Source: Secundilactobacillus kimchicus JCM 15530 (lineage in GTDB: Bacteria; Bacillota; Bacilli; Lactobacillales; Lactobacillaceae). From it: a DNA stretch of 61,195 bases. The notes beneath the pieces are model-generated. The model did no database searches and was not told where the DNA came from. It saw only the letters and a list, made by a program, of their open reading frames with translations. The stretch lies in the NCBI RefSeq assembly GCF_001433995.1, contig NZ_AZCX01000013.1, positions 1-61,195 of the forward strand, in the 5' to 3' direction. Within the stretch, counting starts at the first letter, position 1. The number at the start of each line of letters is the position of its first letter. The position numbers and the translations under genes were made by a program. Below, piece after piece: positions 46,235 to 55,008 of the stretch.

Positions 46235-49200
46235 ATGCAATTAACCGATTTTATAACGCAAACGGCGGCCTACCAAGAGTTGGCTCAGGGACTACGACCA
46301 GCCTCACGCCAACTTGTCACTGGGATCGCAGGGTCTGCAAGAACCCTTTTGATCAAGTCACTCCTTGCTGATCAGGCGCTGGCGCAGTCGATTGTTTTTG
46401 TGACGGATACCATGTTTCATGCTGACCAGCTCGTTGACGATTTGAGCAACGTCCTAGATAATAATCAATTATACGAATTTCCAGTAGAGGAACTTTTAGC
46501 AGCCGAAGTGGCGACGAGTTCACCAGATTTTTTGGCTCAACGGATTCAAGCACTAAGCGCTCTTAGATCCGACCAACCCGTGGTTGTTGTGACCTCGGTA
46601 TCGGGGATTCGACGTCAGCTGCCAGTTCCCACTGATTTTGATGCTGCGCGTATCCAACTGACAACCGGAATGGACATTGAGTTGGACGACCTAATAGTGA
46701 GCCTCCAAAAGATGGGGTACCACCGGCAAAAGTTAGTGGATACGCCGGGAGACTTTGCGGTTCGGGGCGCTATTTTAGATATTTACCCGTTGGATTTAAG
46801 CTACCCAGTTCGGGTGGATTTTTTTGATACGGAAATCGACTCCCTTCGATTCTTTGATGCTAGCACGCAGCGGAGCGTTGAAAATATTGAATCGGTGACC
46901 ATTTTACCGGTGACGGATTTGTTGCTTGATGATGACCAGCGAACGGCAGCGGTTAGCCGACTCAATGCGGCGTTGACCGAACAAAAAGCGGGACTGTCAG
47001 AAGCTGATTTTGAACAACTTGAAAATACGGTCACACCGTTACTAGAAGATCTGCAACACGGTGGCGTGAATTCCGAACTGCTGCTCTTTCAGGACTATCT
47101 GTTTGATCACCACACGTTATTGGATTATCTCGATGAGAGCGGTCTACTGCTCATTGACGACTACCCGCGTATTCGGGAAGCAAACCACCAATTGGAAGAA
47201 GATGAAGCCAACTGGGCGACTGATAAGTTGGCGGTTCATCAGGTTTTTGCCAATCAGGTGTTTGGCTTGGACTTTCTGCGAGTATTAAAGAAAGACCAGC
47301 ATGCTCAGGCCTTTTTCGCCCTTTTTCAAAAAGGAATGGGTAATATGCGATTCAGCCAGATTGTCAACTTTGTGACCCGGACAATGCAACAGTTCTTTGG
47401 CCAGATGCCGCTGTTAAAGCAGGAGGTTAAGCGCTGGCAGACGACGCAACAGACGGTTGTGATGATGGTGGCCAATACCGAACGATTAAATAAGGTGGGC
47501 CAAACGCTCACCGATTTCGGCATCACTAGCGTGTTGACCAAGGATGGTAATCTGCAGCCGGGCGCGGTTCAGCTAATTTCTGGTCAACTTCAAGCCGGAT
47601 TTGAATTACCGGCAGCCAATCTTGTTGTTGTGACGGAAACAGAAATGTTCAAGAAGGTCGCCAAGCATCACAAGCGCCGTCAGACGTTAGCCAATGCTGA
47701 ACGGTTGAAGAGTTATACCGACTTAAAGCCGGGCGATTATGTGGTCCACGTTAATCACGGGATTGGCCGGTTCGAAGGCATGCAAACGATGGCGGTCGAC
47801 GGGGTCCATCAGGATTATATGACGATTGCCTACCAGAAGAATGCAAAGCTTTTTATCCCGGTGACCCAGCTCAATCTTATCCAAAAATACGTTTCTTCAG
47901 AAGATAAGACGCCTCACGTGAATCGCTTGGGGGGCGCCGACTGGGAGAAAACAAAGAAAAAAGTTGCCGCCAAAATTGAGGATATTGCAGATGATCTGGT
48001 GGCGCTTTACGCGGCGCGGGAAGCAGAAAAGGGATTTGCTTTTCCAAAAGACGACGACTATCAAAACGAGTTTGATAACGCGTTTCCGTACACTGAAACA
48101 CCGGATCAATTGCGGAGTATCGAAGAAATAAAACATGATATGGAGCGTTCCCGGCCAATGGATCGCTTGTTGGTTGGTGACGTTGGCTACGGGAAAACAG
48201 AAGTGGCGCTACGGGCAGCCTTTAAAGCAGTGGAGGCCGGCAAACAAGTGGCTTTTCTCGTGCCGACAACTATCTTAGCGCAACAGCACTATGACACAAT
48301 GGCGACGCGATTTGATGGGTACCCGATCAACGTGGCCATCTTGTCACGGTTCCAAACCACCGCCGAAGTGAAGCAAACTGTTGCGGGGTTAAAGGACGGT
48401 AGTGTAGACATTGTGGTGGGGACCCATCGATTGTTGTCGAAGGACATTGCGTTCAATGATTTAGGCCTCTTGCTCGTTGATGAAGAACAACGGTTCGGCG
48501 TTAAGCATAAGGAGCGTCTCAAACAATTGAAGTCGCAGGTCGATGTCTTGACGCTGACGGCAACCCCGATACCACGGACATTGCACATGTCAATGCTTGG
48601 CGTGCGGGACTTGTCAGTGATTGAAACGCCACCGGCTAACCGGTTTCCGATACAGACTTACGTGATGGAACAAAATGCGGGCGCCATTCAAGATGGCATT
48701 CACAGAGAAATGGCCCGTGGCGGTCAGGTCTTTTACCTGCACAACCGAGTAGATGACATCGAAAAAACGGTCGATCAGTTGAAACTATTGGTCCCTGATG
48801 CTGAAATTGGGTATATTCACGGTCAGATGACCGAAGCCCAGTTGGAAGGCGTCTTGTATGATTTTGTTCAAGGCACTTACGATGTTTTGGTGACGACAAC
48901 CATCATTGAGACGGGGATCGACATTGCAAATGTGAACACCATGTTTATTGAGAATGCTGACCGGATGGGGCTGTCACAACTCTATCAACTCCGGGGTCGA
49001 ATTGGTCGGAGTAACCGAGTAGCTTATGCGTACTTCATGTACCAACCTAATAAGGTGTTGACCGAGGTGAGTGAAAAGCGCCTTGAAGCCATTAAAGACT
49101 TTACGGAGTTAGGATCCGGCTTTAAAATTGCGATGCGCGATCTTTCCATTCGCGGGGCTGGTAATCTGTTGGGTAAACAACAACACGGATTTATCGATTC

Positions 49201-49756
49201 GGTGGGGTATGATCTCTATACCCAGATGCTGACGGATGCCGTGGCAACTAAGCAGGGGAAGAAAGCAAAGCCGAAGACAGATGCAACCGTTGAACTCGGG
49301 CTGGAGGCTTATTTACCAGACGATTATATCGCTGATCAGCAACAAAAAATTGAGATGTACAAACGAATCCGTCAAATTGAATCGCATGATGATATGGTTG
49401 AAATTCAAGATGATTTAATGGATCGATTTGGCGACTATCCGCAAGAGGTCGCTAACTTGTTAGCTGTGAGTCAGGTAAAAGTGCAGGCGGATACGGCTCT
49501 GATTAGCAAAATCCACCGGAATCACGACAAAGTAATCGTGGCCTTTTCGGCTAAGGGAACGGACCGATTCAGTGGGGAAGATGTTTTCAAGGCACTGTCT
49601 AAAACGCGCCTTAAAGCCACGGTAGGCGTTGAAAATGACCGACTAGTTGTTCGGTTAGTGATTCAACCGAAGATGACAGCCGAAGATTGGTTGGCTGAAG
49701 TGACGTTGTTTGTTAATGGTTTAAGCGACATGGTGACCGAGCTTTCGGTCGAGTAG
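46235..49756 (+). CDS. mfd: Transcription-repair coupling factor Mfd
   Basis: The 1173-residue DNA translocase removes RNA polymerase stalled at lesions and recruits UvrA. The N-terminal UvrB-homology region, the RNA polymerase-interacting domain (about 490-570; YVVHVNHGIGRF), Walker A GDVGYGKT (about 650), DEEQRFG and the TRG motif region (GLSQLYQLRGRIGR) are visible. Length is normal. The flippase gene starts 7 bases downstream. Confidence 0.97.
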   Translation: MQLTDFITQTAAYQELAQGLRPASRQLVTGIAGSARTLLIKSLLADQALAQSIVFVTDTMFHADQLVDDLSNVLDNNQLYEFPVEELLAAEVATSSPDFLAQRIQALSALRSDQPVVVVTSVSGIRRQLPVPTDFDAARIQLTTGMDIELDDLIVSLQKMGYHRQKLVDTPGDFAVRGAILDIYPLDLSYPVRVDFFDTEIDSLRFFDASTQRSVENIESVTILPVTDLLLDDDQRTAAVSRLNAALTEQKAGLSEADFEQLENTVTPLLEDLQHGGVNSELLLFQDYLFDHHTLLDYLDESGLLLIDDYPRIREANHQLEEDEANWATDKLAVHQVFANQVFGLDFLRVLKKDQHAQAFFALFQKGMGNMRFSQIVNFVTRTMQQFFGQMPLLKQEVKRWQTTQQTVVMMVANTERLNKVGQTLTDFGITSVLTKDGNLQPGAVQLISGQLQAGFELPAANLVVVTETEMFKKVAKHHKRRQTLANAERLKSYTDLKPGDYVVHVNHGIGRFEGMQTMAVDGVHQDYMTIAYQKNAKLFIPVTQLNLIQKYVSSEDKTPHVNRLGGADWEKTKKKVAAKIEDIADDLVALYAAREAEKGFAFPKDDDYQNEFDNAFPYTETPDQLRSIEEIKHDMERSRPMDRLLVGDVGYGKTEVALRAAFKAVEAGKQVAFLVPTTILAQQHYDTMATRFDGYPINVAILSRFQTTAEVKQTVAGLKDGSVDIVVGTHRLLSKDIAFNDLGLLLVDEEQRFGVKHKERLKQLKSQVDVLTLTATPIPRTLHMSMLGVRDLSVIETPPANRFPIQTYVMEQNAGAIQDGIHREMARGGQVFYLHNRVDDIEKTVDQLKLLVPDAEIGYIHGQMTEAQLEGVLYDFVQGTYDVLVTTTIIETGIDIANVNTMFIENADRMGLSQLYQLRGRIGRSNRVAYAYFMYQPNKVLTEVSEKRLEAIKDFTELGSGFKIAMRDLSIRGAGNLLGKQQHGFIDSVGYDLYTQMLTDAVATKQGKKAKPKTDATVELGLEAYLPDDYIADQQQKIEMYKRIRQIESHDDMVEIQDDLMDRFGDYPQEVANLLAVSQVKVQADTALISKIHRNHDKVIVAFSAKGTDRFSGEDVFKALSKTRLKATVGVENDRLVVRLVIQPKMTAEDWLAEVTLFVNGLSDMVTELSVE

Positions 49757-49763
49757 GTGACTC

Positions 49764-51353
49764 ATGAAAAGACGAAGTATAAGCCATGTGATGCAGGGAG
49801 CCGCACTGTTATCCATCGCCTCCCTCATTGCCAAAATTCTAAGTGCAGTCTACCGGGTCCCTTTTCAAAACATGGTCAGCAATACTGGGTTTTACGTTTA
49901 CCAACAGGTCTACCCGATTTACGGGATTGGGATGACGATTGCCCTCAGTGGGCTACCAATGTTTATTTCAAAACTGGTTGCTGAAACGACCAATCCGGGG
50001 GAACAGCGTGCCTTATTGCAGCAGGTGACCTGGTTACTGAGCGGGTTTTCAGTTGGAGCCTTTTTACTACTCCAATTGTTTTCGGCGACAATCGCTCGCG
50101 GCATGGGCGACCTTGGATTGACGCCGATTATTCAATCAGTGAGCTGGATGTTTTTGTTTGCTCCAATTCTGTCTGTTAGTCGGGGGTTCTTTCAGGGCCA
50201 CTTTGATATGGTTCCAACAGCCGTTTCACAGTTAATTGAACAAGTGGTCCGGGTTAGTGTGATATTATCCGTGGCGTTTATTGCGATGAAGTTGCATTGG
50301 AACGTCTATCGAATGGGCAGTTGGGCGATGAGTAGTGCTCCCGTCGCTGCGGTGTTTGCAAGTGCTGTCATGATCTATTACTGGCGTCGGAGTGTGGTTA
50401 AAAAAGTTGTCTCACAAGCAGCCCCCGTTCAGCAGTTTAGTAACACTGTCATTGCGAAACGGGTGCTAATTGAAGGTGGCGCAATTAGTCTACTGGCGTC
50501 AATGATGGTGTTGCTACAGCTGGTGGACTCGTTTTCAGTCATGCGGGGGCTGGTTGATGGGGGCTTACCCGCCATGGCGGCTAAAGCGTTAAAGGGTGTT
50601 TTTGACCGGGGCCAGCCGCTCGTTCAGTTGGGGCTAGTGGTTGCATCAGCTTTTGCATCGTCGTTACTGCCCTCGTTGACTGAAGCTTTGGGCCGGGGAC
50701 GTCAATTGCAGTTTGAACGATTAGCCAAGACAGTGCTGCGCATCAGTCTTGTTATCGCAACTGCTGCGGCCGTTGGCATGATGGCATTGATGCCTCAGAT
50801 TAATCAAGTCTTATTCGGGGATACGAGCGGTTCGGCCGCACTTGACGTGTATGCCTTAAGTGTCATTTTTGCGACGTTGATTACGATTTTAAATAGTATT
50901 TTACAAAGTATGAATCATTACCGAGAGACCGTGATTGCCCTAAGTATCGGTTTGGTTGTTAAAGCTTTTTTGAACCACTACATGGTCGTTCATTTCGGAA
51001 TTGCCGGCGCCAGTTGGGCGACGGTCCTTGCACTAGCAGCCATGACCACGTTATTATTACAACGGGTTCCAGCGCTCAAGTCCGCTTTGCTTGACCGGCC
51101 GTTTATCACGAAATTGATTGTGACGAGCGGTGGCATGCTTTTAGGGGTCCGCCTGGCCGTGACACTTGTTCAAAGTTTAGGGCTGCCCCCCTTTAACTCG
51201 GGTCGCCTTGACGCGTTGGTGGTGATTGTCGTTGGTATTCCGGTCGGCGTGGCCCTATTTATTTGGCTAGCTGTGAAAAGTGACTTACTCACACCCCGGG
51301 AATGGTTGATGGTGCCATACGTGCCCACCTTATTGAAGCGTCTACACCGGTAG
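49764..51353 (+). CDS. Polysaccharide/lipid flippase of the MATE-like MOP superfamily (YabM/SpoVB type)
   Basis: The 529-residue protein has about 14 hydrophobic segments. The N-terminal [17 protein letters not shown] and [18 protein letters not shown] follow the SpoVB/MurJ-like polysaccharide transporter pattern. In B. subtilis, yabM takes the same place after mfd. A lipid II flippase activity (MurJ-like) is possible but cannot be told from wall-polymer export by eye. It is followed by rqcP 16 bases later. Confidence 0.88.
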
Positions 51354-51369
51354 ACGAACGGAGGAAATT

Positions 51370-51642
51370 ATGCGATTAGATAAGTTTTTGAAGGTGTCAC
51401 GAATTATTAAGCGCCGAACGGTTGCTAAAGAAATTGCGGATAAGGGTCGGATTTTAGTTAACGATCGGCAAGCTAAGTCGTCAACGGACGTTCGCGCTAA
51501 TGATACATTGGTGATTAAGTTCGGTAACAAGACGCTGACGGTTCAGGTCCTGCAGCTATTAGATACCACTAAAAAGCAGGATGCTGAAAACATGTACAAA
51601 ATCATCAGTGAGGATTATGAACAAGATTTTAGCGAGCGCTAA
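51370..51642 (+). CDS. rqcP: S4-domain RNA-binding protein RqcP (YabO)
   Basis: The 90-residue protein consists of an S4 domain ([30 protein letters not shown]) and a short acidic tail. RqcP works with RqcH on stalled 50S subunits to add C-terminal alanine tails. ATG follows ACGGAGGA. It ends the pth-mfd-flippase-rqcP run with a terminator downstream. Confidence 0.93.
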
Positions 51643-51672
51643 GACTTGGTCTTTCTAAATATAGAATCAATT

Positions 51673-51718
51673 AAACCAGCGGTAGATTGGCGTTCGCGCC
51701 AAGTCTGACGCTGGTTTT
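51673..51718 (+). terminator. Terminator of the pth-rqcP operon
   Basis: A two-part hairpin: outer AAACCAGCG/CGCTGGTTT and inner TTGGCG-TTCG-CGCCAA, then T run. Confidence 0.88.
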
Positions 51719-51824
51719 ATTAGTGGCCGATGCTTGAAATTGAGGCGGTTCATTTAACAGCTAGATTGGTGGCTAAAAAAATATTACGGTTTGGTGACAA
51801 GTTTTTAATGAGTTGTAAAATGTA

Positions 51825-51853
51825 ATGACAGGCTCCAGCCGGATTGCTATACT
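51825..51853 (+). promoter_or_regulatory. Promoter of divIC
   Basis: ATGACA (51825-51830), 17 bases and TATACT (51848-51853) with extended TGC. Confidence 0.75.
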
Positions 51854-51882
51854 AAAACCAAGAATAATTTGGAGGGGTTGGC

Positions 51883-52272
51883 ATGGCAAAACCGGGGAAA
51901 ATTACGCAATTAGACAACGACTATACAAAACGAGTGCGGCAATCACACCAGAAAAAGACCGTGTTAACAGCCCGACGAAAAAAACGGGCGCTGATAATTG
52001 GTGGCTTTTTTTTAGTTTTTGTTTTAATTTTTGGCGTTCAAATTGTGCGGACCAAAATGGCGTTGGGCGACACCCGGCAGGCCATTACCCAATCTCAAAA
52101 AAACTTAACTGAGGCTAAAGCTGACAATAAAGCACTGACCCAGAAAGTGGCGTTATTAAACGATCGGGATTACTTAGATAAACTGATTCGGGCGAAATAT
52201 TACTATTCAAAATCAAACGAAACCATTTATAGCTTACCGTCGGATAAAACGACGGATGTGTCGGTCAAATAA
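51883..52272 (+). CDS. divIC: Septum formation initiator DivIC (FtsB family)
   Basis: The 129-residue membrane protein has a basic cytoplasmic N-terminus, one membrane helix (about 36-55) and an extracellular coiled coil (about 60-105) followed by the RDYLDKLIRAKYYYSKSNE motif of the family. It acts with FtsL and DivIB in the divisome. ATG follows GGAGGGGTTGG. The position between yabO-like and yabR-like genes is as in Bacillus. Confidence 0.93.
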   Translation: MAKPGKITQLDNDYTKRVRQSHQKKTVLTARRKKRALIIGGFFLVFVLIFGVQIVRTKMALGDTRQAITQSQKNLTEAKADNKALTQKVALLNDRDYLDKLIRAKYYYSKSNETIYSLPSDKTTDVSVK

Positions 52273-52294
52273 TCAAGTCCATTTAGAGGTCACG

Positions 52295-52324
52295 AAGTTA
52301 GGCGTCGTTGCGCCTAACTTTTTT
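52295..52324 (+). terminator. Terminator of divIC
   Basis: A 10-bp stem AAGTTAGGCG/CGCCTAACTT, 6-base loop and T run. Confidence 0.92.
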
Positions 52325-52415
52325 GGTAAATCGTGGAGTTTCCGTTGAGTTATAGAGAAAAGTGACGTTAAGATTAAAAATTCGTTGGAGAAATCACTAA
52401 GATTTTTTGGAGATG

Positions 52416-52424
52416 TGCTATACT
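52416..52424 (+). promoter_or_regulatory. Extended -10 promoter of cvfD
   Basis: TGCTATACT, 35 bases before the ATG; the -35 is weak. Confidence 0.6.
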
Positions 52425-52459
52425 GTAAGGTACATATTTGAAGGAGGAAATTCTTTTTT

Positions 52460-52936
52460 ATGGCAATCGAGGTTGGGACGAAAGTTCCTGGTAAAGTTTC
52501 CGGAATTACAAACTTTGGCGCATTTATTGATTTAGGTGACCACAAAACCGGGTTGGTACACATCAGTCAAGTCTCTGACGGCTTTGTTAAAGACATTCAC
52601 GATGTGTTAAGCCTTGGTGACGAGGTGACGGTTAAGGTATTGTCCATTGGCGACGACGGTAAAATTGCACTGTCGATTCGTCAGGCTCAAGACAAGCCTG
52701 CTCAGACTGAAAAACGACCCCGAACGGAACATCACAATGACCACCGTGGTAGTAATGCTTCTCATTCGCGTGGTAGTAATAATTCACGTGGCAATTCTGG
52801 TAGTCATTCGGCCAACCATAAGGAGAGTTTCGACGATCTAATGTCGGGTTTCTTAAAAGAAAGTGAAGACCGATTAGCCACCTTGAAACGAAACACCGAG
52901 GGAAAACGCGGCGGCCGTGGCGGTCGACGTAGCTAG
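52460..52936 (+). CDS. cvfD: S1-domain RNA-binding protein (YabR/CvfD type)
   Basis: The 158-residue protein has one S1 domain (about 1-75; GKVSGITNFGAFIDLGDHKTGLVHISQVSDGFV) and a low-complexity Ser/Asn/His/Arg tail ending in RGGRGGRRS. CvfD homologues in streptococci regulate many genes post-transcriptionally; direct function here is inferred. A short helical stretch (SFDDLMSGFLKESEDRL) precedes the RGG tail. It is followed by tilS after a terminator. Confidence 0.9.
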   Translation: MAIEVGTKVPGKVSGITNFGAFIDLGDHKTGLVHISQVSDGFVKDIHDVLSLGDEVTVKVLSIGDDGKIALSIRQAQDKPAQTEKRPRTEHHNDHRGSNASHSRGSNNSRGNSGSHSANHKESFDDLMSGFLKESEDRLATLKRNTEGKRGGRGGRRS

Positions 52937-52950
52937 AAGTTAAAGGGGAG

Positions 52951-52978
52951 GGGTCGCGCGGGTTGCGCGGCCCTTTTT
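52951..52978 (+). terminator. Terminator after cvfD, directly upstream of tilS
   Basis: A 9-bp GC-rich stem GGGTCGCGC/GCGCGGCCC, 5-base loop and five T. The tilS SD follows in the next bases, so tilS probably depends on partial read-through. Confidence 0.85.
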
Positions 52979-52989
52979 AGGTGATTAAA

Positions 52990-54372
52990 ATGACACTTTT
53001 ACAGCGCTTAACACAAACTGTTTTGACAGCGGGATGGTGGTCGGCGGGGGCGCCGGTTATCGTAGCGGTGTCAACGGGAGTTGATTCAATGATGCTGTTA
53101 ACGAGCTTGCAACAGCTACCAGACACTGTTCGGCCACGGTTGATTGTGGCCCATGTCAACCACCAGTTACGAGCTCAAAGCACCGAGGAGCAAGCTTTTT
53201 TGGCAGCTTATTGTCATCGCCACCACCTGACCCTTGAAACGGGGGTGTGGTCACTGGCTGACCATCCTAAAACGGGAATTGAAGCGGCTGCCCGTGATTT
53301 TCGGTACCGATTTTTTGACCAGGTGATGCGTCGCCACCAGGCTAAAGTTCTTGTTACCGCCCACCATGCGGACGATCAAGTAGAGACCATTTTGATGAAA
53401 CTGATTCGTGGGGGCGATTTGAGTCAACTTTGCGGGATTGATCGTCAGCGACCATTTGGCGACGGTCAGTTGGTCCGTCCCTTTTTGTCAGAACCCAAGC
53501 AGACGTTATTAGCGGCGGCTAAAAAAGCGGGACTTAAATGGTATGAGGATGCCACAAATCACGAGCCGACGACGGTTCGAAACGAGCTTCGAACCGAATT
53601 AATTCCCGCTCTGGAAAAAATTAATCCGCAGGTTAAGGCGCATATTTTGGATTATCAAAAGCAGTTGGCTGAAACGATGGCAGTTGCTCAAGAAGCGGTT
53701 GCTGCTGATTGGCCGCAGATTTTTAACGATCAGGACCAGGGGCGAGTAGCTAATTGGTCTATGCTATCGATGACCAAGCAACGGGCGGTTCTACGAGAGT
53801 TACTTATGCGTCATCAATTAGTGGTTAAGAACGATCAACTCACTGAGATGGGCCAGTTATTAAGAAATCGGGATCGGCCACAAGGACAGTTGAGCTTAAC
53901 TGCAGGCTGGCAATTTGTAAAACGGTACAACTCTTTTTATCTTTCCAAGGGGTTAAAACTTGGTAAAAAGACCGATTTTGACCAACAAAATATGGTAGTA
54001 TCTAAGCAATGGACTCGGTTAATGAACAGCGCGGTCAGGGTAGTTCTAAAAGTCGATAGTGGTTGGAAGGAATCAGCCCGCGACACAATGACGGTGAGTT
54101 TAGCACCTAGTGATTTTCCACTCGTGGTTCGGGCGGGGGTGGCTGACGATCAGATTACGCTTAAAACGGGGGGGCATAAAACCCTTCGGCGGCTCTGGAT
54201 TGACCGGCACTTACCTGTCGAAACCCGGTCAACAATACCGGTTGTGACCACTGCAAATGGTGAAGTATTATGGGTTTTAGGAGTTCAACGATCAGCGCGA
54301 CCCATTGAACCGAGTCAATCAATTTTTCAAATCCAATTTAAACAAAAGGGTAAAGGAGAAGCTGATGAATAA
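52990..54372 (+). CDS. tilS: tRNA(Ile)-lysidine synthetase
   Basis: The 460-residue enzyme modifies C34 of the CAT-anticodon tRNA-Ile to lysidine. The PP-loop reads S-T-G-V-D-S (residues 28-33) rather than the usual S-G-G-x-D-S. The HADDQVETILMKLIRGG motif and C-terminal domain are present. ATG 52990 follows TAGGTGA; the GTG at 52981 is in this SD. It overlaps hpt by 8 bases (coupled). Confidence 0.94.
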   Translation: MTLLQRLTQTVLTAGWWSAGAPVIVAVSTGVDSMMLLTSLQQLPDTVRPRLIVAHVNHQLRAQSTEEQAFLAAYCHRHHLTLETGVWSLADHPKTGIEAAARDFRYRFFDQVMRRHQAKVLVTAHHADDQVETILMKLIRGGDLSQLCGIDRQRPFGDGQLVRPFLSEPKQTLLAAAKKAGLKWYEDATNHEPTTVRNELRTELIPALEKINPQVKAHILDYQKQLAETMAVAQEAVAADWPQIFNDQDQGRVANWSMLSMTKQRAVLRELLMRHQLVVKNDQLTEMGQLLRNRDRPQGQLSLTAGWQFVKRYNSFYLSKGLKLGKKTDFDQQNMVVSKQWTRLMNSAVRVVLKVDSGWKESARDTMTVSLAPSDFPLVVRAGVADDQITLKTGGHKTLRRLWIDRHLPVETRSTIPVVTTANGEVLWVLGVQRSARPIEPSQSIFQIQFKQKGKGEADE

Positions 54373-54904
54373 CGATATCGAGCGCGTTTTGTTTAGCCAA
54401 GAAGACATTCAAGAGGCCTGCCGGCGACTCGGCGCGCAGATTTCAAGGGATTATGAAGGGAAAAAGCCCGTGGTTGTTGGCGTTCTGAAAGGTGCCATTT
54501 TATTTATGGTGGATCTCATCAAAGAGATGGATATCATGACCGAGGTCGACTTTTTGGACGTTTCTAGTTACCATGGGGGCGTGGCGTCGACCGGTAGCAT
54601 TACGTTAAACCGGGAAATTGAGACGGATATTAGCGGCCGTCATGTGATTATCGTCGAAGATATCATCGATACGGGCCTAACGTTGCAATACATGCTCAAT
54701 TATCTCAATGCCCACCACGTCGCTTCTGCTAAAGTTTGTACATTACTTGATAAACCGGAGGGCCGGAAGGTCACGGCAAAGGCCGATTATGTCGGGTTTA
54801 ACGTGCCTAATGAATTTGTTGTCGGCTACGGGTTGGACTATCAAGAATTCTATCGAAACCTACCCTATGTTGGCGTTTTAAAACCGGATGTTTATAGCGA
54901 ATAA
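54365..54904 (+). CDS. hpt: Hypoxanthine phosphoribosyltransferase
   Basis: The 179-residue enzyme salvages hypoxanthine and guanine with PRPP. The PRPP motif is VIIVEDIIDTGLT (about 97-109) and the VGVLKGAILFMVDL segment is typical. Start and tilS stop overlap. In L. plantarum and Bacillus the order tilS-hpt-ftsH is the same. Confidence 0.97.
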   Translation: MNNDIERVLFSQEDIQEACRRLGAQISRDYEGKKPVVVGVLKGAILFMVDLIKEMDIMTEVDFLDVSSYHGGVASTGSITLNREIETDISGRHVIIVEDIIDTGLTLQYMLNYLNAHHVASAKVCTLLDKPEGRKVTAKADYVGFNVPNEFVVGYGLDYQEFYRNLPYVGVLKPDVYSE

Positions 54905-54910
54905 ATAATT

Positions 54911-54927
54911 GGTCAAACATAGTCAGA
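54911..54927. promoter_or_regulatory. CtsR operator upstream of ftsH
   Basis: GGTCAAA-CAT-AGTCAGA matches the CtsR heptad direct repeat RGTCAAA-NAN-RGTCAAA with one mismatch. It overlaps a TTGGTC -35-like box (54909-54914) with TAGACT 18 bases on. CtsR control of ftsH has been reported for L. plantarum. Confidence 0.75.
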
Positions 54928-55008
54928 TGTGATAGACTAAATTTTATCAAGCCGGGATATTCCCGTAGCGGCCCTTGTTGTGGGGGACTGTGAGTAAGGA
55001 GGCACTAA

